Positions 12,117 to 24,500 of a DNA stretch of 64,000 bases are shown piece after piece. The DNA lies in contig BSYO01000013.1 of assembly GCA_033239525.1 (NCBI GenBank), forward strand, positions 8,518,501 to 8,582,500, read 5' to 3'. The translations under genes were made by a program, and so were the position numbers. This DNA comes from Nepenthes gracilis. Lineage: Eukaryota > Streptophyta > Magnoliopsida > Caryophyllales > Nepenthaceae. How positions within the stretch are numbered: position 1 is the first letter of the stretch; every line of letters begins with the position of its first letter. The notes under the pieces are model-generated. The model was not told the origin of the DNA. It ran no database searches and saw nothing but the letters and a program-made list of their open reading frames with translations.

Positions 12117-15100
12117 TCTTAACTCTCCCCCACTTATAAAATTTCATCCTCGAAAATTTATAAACCTCAGAATCTAGACATCAGGGGATAATCCTTTTAG
12201 ATTTCACCTCCGCGTTCACAAATCATATCCTTGATATGATAACCTTTCTTAGAAGCCTTAATCTTCCGAATCCTTTAGATTCTCAACATTTAATGCTTTT
12301 TATCTAAACCAAGATTGAAACCTTACCCTAAGACAAATCCCTAATCTCCCATGACGGTTAAACCTGATCACACACCTATTTCCTCAATCATTAGTACATG
12401 AAAGTTATTACGATAATCCATCAAATTCAAAGGCAAGCCAATTTATTGACTATCCTTCCAACTTAATATAGAATTTCTAACGACCAATAGACTCTCACTT
12501 CAGTTCATCCCAAGTCCTAAAACGATCATTCATATGAAACATCAATCTTATCCCAAAACCTATAGATCATGGGCTTATACAACTTCACTGCGCTACTCTG
12601 ATTAACCATACATTAGGATATTTGGAAACCCCTTTGTCATACATATCGATTGATTCATATCAAACATTTGGAAGACCTAGCAGCTAGGAATCTAAGAAAA
12701 ATTCCAAAGATACTGATACTACGAAGGCAAAGTCTGAAATCATTAGGTTACAATCAACCTAGAGAACATAGTTGAAGTACTCACCTAAAAATTTTGGGTT
12801 CAATCACGAGTTACTATCAAAACCTCAAAACCTTAAATACTTAGCAATTTATCATCCCGTCAGCATACCAGCAAGCTAACTTATCCCCTCCACACGTATC
12901 ATCAAAATCACGATAAATGGGCTATCTTAATCTGCCACTTCCGTAATTATTCAAATGATCCCCCTAAATCTTGTTGTCCTAACAACCTGAAAACCAAAAC
13001 GATGAGGCCTCTTATCTCATAATTCCATGACCTCACCACATAGGAGGCAACTCTCCTTCCTAAGACCAAAAAAACAGAGCACTTCCTTTGCTCGGATATT
13101 GGGAGTTACTCGAGATTCCTCCCCGCAATCTTTCCTACGATGCATCAAGGCAAAACTCAATCCTAGGATTCCCGTCCTCCAATTATTGGCAACGGTATCC
13201 ATCCTGACTGAAGGTGTGCCTAAGAAGTGTAACCCTTAAACAACCTCACCGGTCCACGTTACCACTTGATCGATCCTCTATGATCGGCATCGAACTCATC
13301 ATTGCTGTCCTCAAGTAAATATACTTGTTGATGCTATTGCATGGCTACCCCTCATCGCGAGACAACCTCTCAACCCATCAGGACCATGATACGACGAGCA
13401 TTTCCATAGGCAACCAATAAATCCTCTGGGTAAGGGCCTTAAAGGCCAACCCCAAACTATGGGTGGGAAATTTCGATCACAACTCTTCTACCCTCATAAC
13501 CCAAGCAAGTTCTTACTTATCAAATCACAATTAACTTAGAAATTGCAATGGAGACAATCACCTGAAAATTCGGCACAACTTCAATTCACCACCTAGGTCT
13601 TGGAACCTAAATACACAACAAACTTATTATCCTGATGGCATGCCAACGAGTCAACATAATTGATCGGCACACGCTACTTGATTCTGAGATGAATAGAACG
13701 TCCTCGGAAGCTAATACACATTTATTCTGATCCCCAAAATCTTTACCGTCCTAATAATCCCAAAGCAAGATCACAAGGACTTATCATCTTTTAAACATGT
13801 TATCCATTTATACTAGTATAATATCATACATGACATGATTAAACGCCACGAAAATTGTGCACCCACGCGATGTTACACAATCTTTCCTAGGTTAACTATC
13901 GTTCCAATCCCTACAGGACCACATTCGTACTACTAAAGAAGTCACATACCCGATATGACATCTTTCCTTATCAAAACCCATACTCTGACCTCTATCGAAC
14001 ACACAGCTAGCAGCCTTCTTATCCTATAACACAACCCTCAACCAAGGATCACACTCCCCATGATTCTTTGAGTTCATCGATGAGGCCATCACAATATTGA
14101 CCCAATTATGGCTGAAACATCCAGCCCATACAATTCATAAGTATGCCAATGAATCTACAAACCCAAACAATATCATCGGAACTTGTAACAACCCTACCTT
14201 ATCTTGATGGCTGCCATAGGCATAGTCCTCAATTGTCCACAATAGACAATGCTATGGGCATAGATCGATCTTAGAAATCATTAAACCCTTACAAAGATCA
14301 AAAGATTCAACTATGAGGTCCCTAAAGATCGATGTCGGTATCAATAGTCTCAATCTATCGATCCAAGATCAACCAACCCAATCTTTTTTCCTAAGAAGCA
14401 TCCTCAAATATTTATGCAACCACAGCTTCTTAGTGACCACGAGATGACTTTTAGATTTAGTCTTATTATCAGACAAACTTAGCATGGATCCCATAACATG
14501 ACCTATAGGCAAAATGATAATTATTTCTTGATATCTAGGCTAACTCAGGTTAATCATTCTTAATGTCACATTAAGATTGACATCACAAGATAAATCAGAT
14601 TACCCAACCAATCATATCTATTGACCCAAAAATGTCATAGATCTCTATACCATAGATGTAAAGGCTAGTCTTTAAATTACACATAACTTAGAAACACAAA
14701 GAAAACATAGGCTCGGGATCCCAAAATAATATAAGGGCTACAATATCAAACACAAGAACCTTACCTTCCATCACAACAGGTGACACTTTACACCTTGTGT
14801 TATCACCTCATAATCCCAATTCAAGACCCTGGTCCCCTTCACTGTCCAACCCATGGATAAGGACAATCATCAATCCTACGATCGAACTAACTACAATCAG
14901 AAATTTGCTCCCAAAACTCATCAGAAAGAATATATATCCATAAAATAACATCCATGAAGATATTTTATAATATCTCTTATCTTTCTGAACATAGGGCCAC
15001 CTCAAACACCATTACAATACTCAGGATCCATATCTCAACTTCCACAGAATCGAGTCACCTAAAATTTAAACACTTGATCATCATTATCTCGATCACAATT

Positions 15101-15240
15101 CGCTATCCTTAGATTCACAAACACCAAGAATCGAATCCAAGTCATCTGGACCTCGAGCCCATGATTTCACCTTATCCATCTCACTTATCATGCTATCCAA
15201 GTATCTTTAATCCTAATCCTCACACCAAGATCAACCCAAG
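12117..15240 (-). other. Non-coding interior of LARD-like element
   Basis: I scanned this on the reverse strand for gypsy Gag zinc knuckles, RT (YRELN, FINDI-type) and integrase blocks and saw none. The longest frames (13017-13202, 14808-15005) are about 60-65 codons and unrecognised. Two diverged direct copies of a roughly 250-bp segment lie at about 12775-13018 and 13540-13790. No clear primer-binding site was seen at the 15240 end. Confidence 0.5.
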
Positions 15241-16116
15241 AAAGTGGTTCACGTATTACATCATGAAACCTTTGAGCATTCATTGGGGGCTATATATTTT
15301 CCATCATTTGGGTGGGTATCGGAACGATAATACGCAATGAAGAACGTATAACAAACAAAAATGAGAAAAAGGAGGGTGAAAATACACTTGTCTCGATCCG
15401 ATCTATAACCTTTATAACTAGCTCACTGACGGATTCGGACTTCACGGCCTTGATCTCCTCCTTTCTCTCTCTAGTCCATCAATACATCGGAAATGAAATC
15501 ATCTCTATCATCTCTCTATATTAAATGAAAACAAGTACTAAAATATACAAAATTTCCTTGAGAACAAACCCTCGCAGGTTTTATATCCTGTACCGAAGAG
15601 GTACTCGAGTAATATAAGCAAGTGAATAAATGAGGAAGATATGATCATGAAAGGAACGAATCAAGCAATTATGTTTGGGGTTACTATGTGTAACATTCTA
15701 CCATCTTTACCGTGCTTGGGCGGACGGGAAAGGGATGATAATACACCATATGATCTAAGGTCACAAGTTCCTATTATCGATCGAGGTAAATAGCGCATTT
15801 GCAAAATCACACCTAATTTAACAAGAGCACTCAAGTGCAAATCGGGAATATCCATGTGATCCTCGTTTAGCCTAATTTCATAGGTTCTTATTCATTTGAG
15901 GAAAGCCCCACCACATTTCTATTCACATGTCTCCATCCGCGCCATCACATTTCACATTGTCGGCTTTTTCGACCCATTTCCCTCTTTTTTTGTGCATTAA
16001 TATCCAATGCATACGATCTCAATTTTGTCTACATTTTAGGCTTAATTTTAATTAATATCGTGATAATTACTTCCTAGTTATGACGTTTTGGAACCAAAAT
16101 CTCATAGAAATTCATC
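15241..16116 (-). repeat. Right (5') LTR of LARD-like element, rearranged
   Basis: Segments match the left LTR but in a different order. 15241-15315 matches 11519-11595. 15380-15470 matches 11596-11690. 15475-15545 matches about 10230-10310. 15555-15590 matches about 11740. 15600-15780 matches 10500-10730. 15785-15835 matches about 11865-11910. 15855-15960 matches 10915-11030. 15965-16110 matches 11995-12115. Local similarity is high, so the scrambling is real and not just decay. Confidence 0.6.
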
Positions 16117-18650
16117 TATTTTCATATGATATTATACCATAAATTTAATTTATTATAACTTATAACTTATAAAAAAGTTTTAAGTTCATTTTTGGCTCCA
16201 ATATTGTAGTCAAACTCTTATACGTATATAATATAATCCGTAATAATTACTAATTTTGTTGATTTAGTTGATATTTTTAATGTTGTACCAATATTTTCAA
16301 GAGAAATATGTTATTTAACTGATTATTTAACTATCTTAGTTAAATATTGAGCAATCTGAAATAATATAATGATATCAGCAGCTTATAAAACCATATCAAT
16401 TAGTTGCTCAACACCAATTTAAACTTAGGGGGCATTCTAAATAACAATCAACCGATTATTTGAACAGGAAAGTTGAAAATGTAAATAATATTTTTTAGAA
16501 ACTATATTTCTAGATTGGTTATTCTCACTGATCAAGTCATGTTAAAAAAAAATTATATTTCTTGATTTCATAATCTTGTGCTAAAAGATAGATAGTAGAA
16601 TCTACATCATTTATACCATTCAGCATATCAAATAAAATATTTACTGATAGTCATTAGTCTAGCTTATTCTCTTATAAATTGTAAACTATTACTTCAAATG
16701 GATATCTTCAAACGTATATATATGACAAATTCAATTTTCAACCCTTTCATAATTAAAAAGAAATTTTTAAAATAATATTTGTTAAATCATAGTTTAATAT
16801 ATATACTATTGTTTTAAGAGCTTTAATTCATAACGATTTAGGAAGATTAAAGTTATTATGCATATTCCGCATCATATCTAATAGTGTTCAATTTATTATT
16901 TTTGTTACACTATTCCGATTAGAGTTAGTACTAGACAACTAACTTATTCTCTTAAAGAAACATTGTAAAAAGGGCTAGATGTACATCTATCCTCAATTTG
17001 TCTACTATATTAATTTTTACCTCTATCTAATATCACAATTCTAATTTATTTTTTATATTGTTTCTCTATTTTAACTTTGAATATCTTAAAAGTATCTAAT
17101 TTTTTATTTTTATTATGAAATATATAGAGATATATGTACTGTGAGTAATCATCAATGAATGAAATGAAATATCTCAAACTATGTGAGTCCATATTTGTAC
17201 TACAAATATCTAAACTCTTCTTGGAACCTTTTTTTTTTTTTACTTGTTGATCTACTTTCCTTTATACAATTTATATAAATTTTAAAATTAGTAAAATTTA
17301 GAGCACCATGTACTCTATTATTTATCAATTTTTAAAATTCTTCTATAAAGATATGTCCCAAATTTCTGATACCATAATATAAAAAATATTTATTCATGAA
17401 TATTGTTTAACATAGTATCAACATGCATAAGATTATAATAAACATAATTTTATAAATTAATGTAATAAGGATCATATGATAATATATTATTTTCAATAAT
17501 ATCATATTTATAAAAAAACTAAAAGATGTATAGGAAAATATAATAGAATATTTAACAAGTACAAGTCTTGAAACTAAATTCAAATTTTTAGAACAACTTA
17601 GAATTTGAAAGGTCTTTTTTTAATTTAAAATAGTGCAACTACTTAAAATTAAATATATGTCATAATTGTTCCTGTACATGAACATGCATCTTGTCTCCAA
17701 AAGAAAAGCTCTCTCACTTCACACTAATTTCCTTAGGCTTTGCAAATCTTGCAAGAAATTTAAAATGTGAATTATAAAGCCTAAATCATTCAGCTATATA
17801 TTATAAGTAATATTGATAATATTAACTTTATAATAAAAAAACAAGATTGAATTACCTTTTTTCTTAAGTTAACTTTAAAATTTGGTGAAACCTTTTTTCA
17901 TGTATTCCTTCTACTTATAAAAGAAGCATTTGGATTCTTTATTAATATCAACTTATGGAGGCATCTTATCTTTGTCTCTTCTGATTAGCCTAGGCTTTAT
18001 TATTTTCTTATTTTACCATAATATGTAATTTTACCTAATTCCTTTACAAGTATTCCTTTATCTTAAATGCACATTGTCATAATTTTATTTATTAATTATT
18101 TATCTTTATGTATATGTAAGATATTTTAAAAGGCTCATTTTTTATATAAAAATGTGTTTAGAATATAGTGTATAATTAAAAATTAAGACATATCAACCTT
18201 TAAAATTTTTAATTAAGCTGTTGTATTCCTCACCCACCTAATATGCTAATGCATACCTTTAACATTAATAAGTTTTACAAATAAAATTTTCATAATTAGA
18301 GTATTAGGTAGTACTTTATCTGAAATATAAAATTATTTATCAATAACTTTTAATCAATTCTAGATATTATTATAATAATCAATTGAATCACAAATACCAA
18401 CGTAGATATTAGTCTTTATAAATATTAAACTGAGACAATTAGGTTGCACTCATTGTTCGTAAAGAGTAATATCGACTAAAGTGCTTCTTTCAATAAGAGT
18501 GGGTAGTTTGTCTTCTCATATACTACAATTAATATCCACACATTTTAAATGAAGAAAAATCCTGACCTTTAAAATTTATAATTATATTTTTATTTGAATA
18601 TATAACATCTTATATTAACAACATTTACAGATTGTATGTTTGCAACATAA
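16117..18650 (-). pseudogene. Copia gag-PR-IN remnant, minus strand
   Basis: On the reverse strand a zinc-knuckle relic (CFFYK..KEYMKKGFTKF) lies near 17880-17930. An integrase block RYFISFIDDYSQYIYLY lies near 17110-17190, followed by IVILDRGKN near 17040. NNFNLPKSL..KALKTIVYILNYDLT lies near 16770-16870. The integrase C-terminal region continues to about 16150. All frames are broken. Order and spacing match copia Pol, and the RT half resumes at 9955 beyond the inserted gypsy-like element. Confidence 0.7.
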
Positions 18651-19149
18651 TAAAATTTACATACTTAAAATACAATAAATTAAGACTCACAAATAAATAA
18701 TATGTTTCTATTATGTAAATCATATTTCATAAATCAAATAACATAATAATTACCCGTGAGCTAAAATTTTAATTCAAGTAGATTTATTTAAAAATTTCAT
18801 GATAAACCTATCAAACAATATTTCAATTCTTAATTCTTATAGGTAAATTAAGAAAAATATTTTGATATTTTATTCTAATTAATCAATTAAATATAATAAA
18901 ATTTTTCAAATGATAAAATTTGTTGTATTAAATATGATTACTTATGAATTAAGGATATTGTAGTTGATCTTTAATGAATTTAAATGATATAAAATACTAA
19001 ACATTTAAACAATTCGTAAAGCATTCCATGCAATAAAATATGATAAATTTAATCTACATACTGTTGCTTTCTGGGCTTGTTGGCCTCCAGCAACGCAGCC
19101 CAGAGCACACTTTTAACCCATTTGATATGAATTCGAGATCCGATGAAAA

Positions 19150-19810
19150 TTTAGCCATTAGATTATCAATATAAATGTAAAAGCATATAAATATTTTAAA
19201 AAAATTGAATCAACCACATATAAATATATTTACATTTATATCAAATTGGAAATAATTTAAGGATTAAAATACTAGCCTCAACTACCAATGTTAATACCGA
19301 TTGCTTTAATTATTGCCATTTTTACTAGTTTGGATAGTTTAAATTTTAAATATTTTTTTTATGATGGTGTATCTTAGAACATCAAGTCTTAGAAACTAAG
19401 AAACCAAAGCTTTCTATTCCATCAAAATCACAAAAGATAAAGTGGGTATCCTAAAAGAAGGGAAAATATTGGACCACACCTTTGGAAATTTTATATTCAA
19501 AGAAATCAAATATTGAAATTTTAACAAATGTTAGACAAAATCAACCTATCATGTATAGATATATTCATATATAGATCAAGTATAGAAATAAATTAAGAAC
19601 CTAAATATTAATCTCTCACCATTAATATTAATACCAGTTATTTCAATTATTGTCAGTTTTTTATTAGTTTGGATCTTTCAAAATCTAGATAGTCTTTTTA
19701 TGATTGTGTATTTTAGAGTACTAAATCTTAGAGACTCAAAAGTCAAAACTTCTATCTCTAGTAAAGATTGAAGATAGCTCATGACTTCTGCCATTTCTCT
19801 TAATTTTCCT
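19150..19810 (-). repeat. Two tandem LTR-like repeats at 5' side of minus-strand copia
   Basis: Segments 19150-19470 and 19529-19810 each resemble the repeat at 7730-8060, sharing TTTTTACTAGTTTGGAT-like and CTTAGAGACT-like blocks. 19529 begins TGTTAGACAAAATC, a plausible LTR edge. They sit on the 5' side of the minus-strand copia remnant, as expected for its 5' LTR, but why there are two adjacent partial copies is unclear. Confidence 0.5.
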
Positions 19811-21287
19811 TGGGCGAAAGTACTCTCTTCATTTGATCATATTAGAAATATCACAATTAAATAAAACTAAAATAGGATAATCAATATCAGTCTCATTTAA
19901 GTCAATCCGGAGCACTAAGAGGAAAAACCTCTACAACTTATCAGCACCTTACTCCTTGAGTCACTGATATCTTCTTTGCCGTTTGCCGATAATAAAATCT
20001 ACAAAACTTCAGTATAATGAATTTGGTCTGGTCGTCTATAACAAACTGAGCTAGCCATCTCAATAATGGCGTGGTAGCTTTAGCTTAAGATTTATGGTAT
20101 TGGGAACCCCATGGTGTGGTAGCCCTAATTTTAATTTTGTTATTTAGTATCAAATGGATTTAAAATTCTAATTTCATATGCTAATTCATTAAGATTAAAA
20201 AATAATGCATGGTAATCCTTTATAAAATATTGATAGGGACAACTTAAAAAATTATAATTTTGATACCAAAAATTATCTATCAATTAAATATGACTATCAT
20301 TTAATTCTTTGGAATGATTTTGATACCAAATTAAATATGATTTTGATACCAAAAATCAAACAAAGTAACGGCTATTTAATAAAATATTTTCCCTTGTTTA
20401 ATAGAATAGAGATAGACTGACTATCATTTTATAATTTTATTTTCTTAAAACATTATACAAAAAACATTTCTTAAAATTATAAAAGCCATTGCTTTAATAG
20501 AGAAGAAAAATTGTCTTAAAAAATTGTAAAATAACATATATCTTAAAATAATATCTACATTTAAAATTTGACTTTTAAGTTTTGATTCTTTACCGGGTTA
20601 CTTTTTTATTTTTCATATACAAATTTAAAAATTTATCACACCTTAACTTATTATTTTCTCCGATAATTATTTTTCATTATACAATAAAAACAATAAAATT
20701 TAAATTCTATTCAATTTTAATTATAACAAAATCAAAATTAGACTTATACATTCTAAGTTCTAAGTCGAGTTTCATAGTCCAAACATATCCTCATAAAATT
20801 CTCGTTATAATTCTTCAGAACACAGAGTTGTATGAAGAGCTTAACAATAAAAAGCAACCCCGTGTGTGATAATTTCATGATAGAGTCAAAAAAAAAAAAA
20901 AACCCCAGCGCACACATACAACGTATCCTGCGTTGCAGGATGGCCATTTTCGTGACTTGAATCACTTGAGCTTCAGGATATATATAGGATATAATATAAC
21001 AACTTCATCAATCTTCTAAGGTTTACCAAATAAAGCTGATCCTGTCTTTAATCTTTACACACAAGAATACTGTTTATGATACCATAACTTCCCTTTAAGG
21101 AACTTAGTCTCCTCGATTAGCAACTCAATCACTAATCGTCTCGAATTAAACCCCACCTATTCTCCATTTGGTGTAAGACAATCACAGACAAATACATCTA
21201 GCACCCCTTTTTTCAGTTTTTTCAGTTGTTTCTCAATTTTTCATGGGACTATTCAGTAAGCACGCTATCGATGAGTGGGTGAGTGTT
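19811..21287. other. 3' flank and probable 3' UTR of the NAC gene
   Basis: The 200-300 bases below 21288 on the minus strand are probably NAC 3' UTR; the poly(A) site is not clear. Beyond that the DNA is AT-rich with no supported gene. A run of 15 A residues lies near 20888-20902, and a 7-bp hairpin (ATCCTGC GTT GCAGGAT) near 20925-20941. The frame at 20582-20869 is low-complexity and is not called. Confidence 0.4.
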
Positions 21288-21517
21288 CTAAAATGGCATG
21301 AAGCAGAAATACTTCCTCTTGAGCATCTTCATCTTGCCAAGAGCAACTTTTTGTTCTTCATCAGCCTCCGACTTTCGGATTTGTGACGTTGCCCCTACAT
21401 GTTTAGAGATATTCTTGTTGGGTTGTTCTTCATTGAGTGTAGAACGAGGTAGTCGAGTGGGCATCTTGTCGAGAGGTTCTGCTGTTTGCTTATTTTCATT
21501 GCCATCAACCACAGATC
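21288..21517 (-). CDS. NAC exon 5 (C-terminus)
   Basis: The acceptor ATCCTCAG|GATCTG gives a Gly codon split in phase 1, matching exon 4. It codes for the last 76 residues or so, polar and Lys-rich, ending KRKYFCFMPF before the stop. The match in phase and the protein-like composition support it, but linkage to exon 4 across a 5.5 kb intron is inferred. Confidence 0.7.
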
Positions 21518-24500
21518 CTGAGGATTAAAGTTCTATCAGCAAGCAATCGATAAAGCACTGCACTAACAACAAAAGGAATTTCAGCACAAGGACTCATATA
21601 TTCACTTGATTGTGTTCCCATGATGATTTTGATAACTTGCTGAATCTCTACTTTCTAATGATGGAAGGCTTCATAATACATATTACATAAATCATTTACA
21701 CAATCAGGCAATATCTACTTTCTAACATGATGGAAGGGTTCAGAATACGCACTACATAAATCACTTACACAATCAGGCACTATCCACGGTGAAACCCAAG
21801 GCAGAAGGCTTGACTAAGAGAGAGAAACTAGGGGAATTACCTCAAATGGAACAATTGCCAGGAAACCCACTAATATTAAGGTCCAGACCACTGTGGAAAA
21901 GGGGCACAGGTTTTTGGGAAATACGAAGGGCATTTGTCCCATGATTGTTTTTCAAACAGGGACACTATGATTTTACTGCGTCTTTTGGACTGAATTTTCC
22001 TAATTTGCCTTCATAATTTTGGACATGTTCAAACTTCATAAAATTAGAAAACCTTAAATTGGTACTCCCATTTTGAGCATGTTTGGCATTGGTCTTGAAC
22101 CAGCTTTTTGACAAATAAACAAATTAAATCTTCTACAAAAACTATTCATAAAAAGCTGATTGATACTTCCTACAACTTCCTTTTTTTTTTTTTTTTACTT
22201 TCAGTTCAAAGTTTTCTCAAAAAACACTCCAAAAGTTCTTTAGGTAGAAATTATGTTGTAGCTTTTCCTAAGAACACTTCTTAAATCAGAAACGAACAAC
22301 TCAGCAGAATCTACTATGCAATGACATTGGTGGGCGTTGATTTACATAACAAATAAAAGAGGTAGAGTCCTCTATTGAGCTGAATGGCTTTGCACAAACA
22401 ACACATACTGACTTGTGACCAGTTAAATGTCCTAAACATAAAACAACGGGGCACAAAGAGGCAAAATGTACCGTCCAGCCCATTAATAGGAAGGGATTGT
22501 TGGGTTATGGGTCACTTCCGTGTGAGCCCATACCCACTTGTCATGGCAGATGGAGGCAAATATCTTCACCGCATGAAGAAGGCTCAAGTTGTGCCTGTTT
22601 GGCGCTCGAGGCGCATTTTCTAGTAGCGGCCGCTCGGTTCACGCCCTCATTGCGCTCGGGCGCAATTTCCAGAACCGGGCACTCGATCAGCACCCGGTGG
22701 GCGCTTGAGCGAAGGGGCCTGCGCCCCATTTGCGCTCGCACAGCACTTGAGCGTGGGCCTTTTGTATAAAACGCGCACCGTGCGTTTTAGGGTATATTAG
22801 AACAATTTGAGCGCCGCTTAAGAGAAAGAAAGGAAGAGAAAGAGAGAGAAGAAGGAGAAGGGAAGATTTGAGCCTCTGGTTGGGTTTTGAATCAAGTTCC
22901 AGTCTCCGCCAATCATATGAACGAAATTCTTGCTGCTGAGAAGAACATCTACCGGGTTTTATCTCTATTCTTTCACTTTGTATTTTTTATACGGGTTGTT
23001 TGAAGCAAAGGGTTGTGACCATTGAGATTTGTGGTTTGTGTAACCAATAAACTGTCGCTAGTGAAAAATTTCGGACTCCGTGTCCCGTGGTTTTTCTCCC
23101 TCGTTTAATAGGGAGTTTTCTACGGAAAAATCGTGCATTCATTACTTGTGATTGATTGTTGTGTGCTTGGAATCGTTTATTTCGTGTTTTCTCGCAGTTC
23201 AAATACGTAGTCAACTCCTAACAGGGATGACCCCAACATGGTGACCAATATCAAAGGACAAAAAGAATGCAAAAAAAGTGGGAAAGTGTGCAGGTGTGCA
23301 GAAATAGGAGTAATAGATAGAGGTGATAATCAAATTAAGCAATTCATGACCATTTAAGATTCTGCTATGGCAAGGAATGCAAATGATCCAATAATGCCAA
23401 ACTTGGACATGTTCAGCCTTGCTCTTAGTACTTGGTCCGAGTTCGGCTCAGCCCTTTTTCATATGGGCCTCAAGCTTTGCTCAACTTTGTTTTTTCAGGG
23501 TGGCTCATAAACGAGTTGAGCTACAATTTGAACTCATTAACAAGCAATAAGCCTTAAAACAAGTTATGCGTACGCTTGTAAACAAATCTATTAGCAAGTC
23601 CTTAAAAGAACCTATTTACAACCTTGCTCACGCCCATAAACAAGCCCTTAAACAAGCCTATCGACGAGCCTAATTGAGTTGCTCATGAACCTAAATGAAT
23701 CAAATGGAGTCGTATTAAAGCTTAACTTGTTCATCAAACAACCTTCAAAACTGGGCCCAGGTGTTGCTAGTTTATATAAACAAGCAAACCAAAATGAGTT
23801 TTACCGAACCATGCATGTACTGTTCACAAACAGTGTGGCTCATTTGCAGTCCTAGCTACAAAAACAGAGAACAATATATACTTCTATTCGATGCACAATC
23901 TGGGATTTGACATACTAAAAGGTCTTAGATTAACACCAATTGTGAGAACCCAAGGCTCCTATAAAGAAGGTAACTTTCTCCAATTACAAATTAAGCACGA
24001 AATTTGACGAGCCTTAAAAGAGCAGGAAGTTAACAAGGCAAGCTTACTAGGTCTACTAGAGACTAAAGGATGCCGATTCATAGAGTTGATAAAAACAGAT
24101 AGTTCGAAGAGTGGGATTGGCTTAACGATTTTCTAAAAAGGCATATAATATGGATGAAATGCAATCCAGATATTCAAAACGTAAAGCTTCGCAATCAACT
24201 TATTCACTGCTTGGTGGAGAGCAAGGCTGTTCATCCATCCCTTTCGGATATGGTTAAATGAGCATTTTAAAAGACTGAATACGGAAGCAGCAATTGGAAT
24301 AAGAAATTCCATCATGTTAGCTGGTCCTTGATGACTTAAATCAAGCACTTAGAGCTAAGGAAAAATTTGGACATATAAAGCGCTTCCTCATATAGTTTGA
24401 AAGAACTGTGTAAATAGGGTATTTAAGACCTCAATGCAATAGGCATAAATTTCAATTGGTATAGCACCCATATGCAGCTACTAGGACTTATTCCAAACTA

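Larger units (their letters stand above)
9960..16116 (-). mobile_element. Gypsy-type LTR element without pol (LARD-like), nested in copia
   Basis: Two long related segments (about 9990-12116 and 15241-16116) bracket a 3.1 kb interior. On the minus strand the interior ends with FEDEI-type codons followed by the purine tract AAGTGGGGGAGAG (about 12117-12160). This is the same junction seen at 63160-63199 in the plus-strand gypsy element, which fixes orientation and superfamily. I found no gag or pol homology in the interior. The element splits a minus-strand copia between its integrase and RT parts. The left boundary and target duplication could not be fixed exactly. Confidence 0.65.

Noticed and set aside
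23400..23830. Satellite array
   Set aside because: AACAAGCC words recur loosely but without a fixed period; more like an unnamed dispersed repeat.
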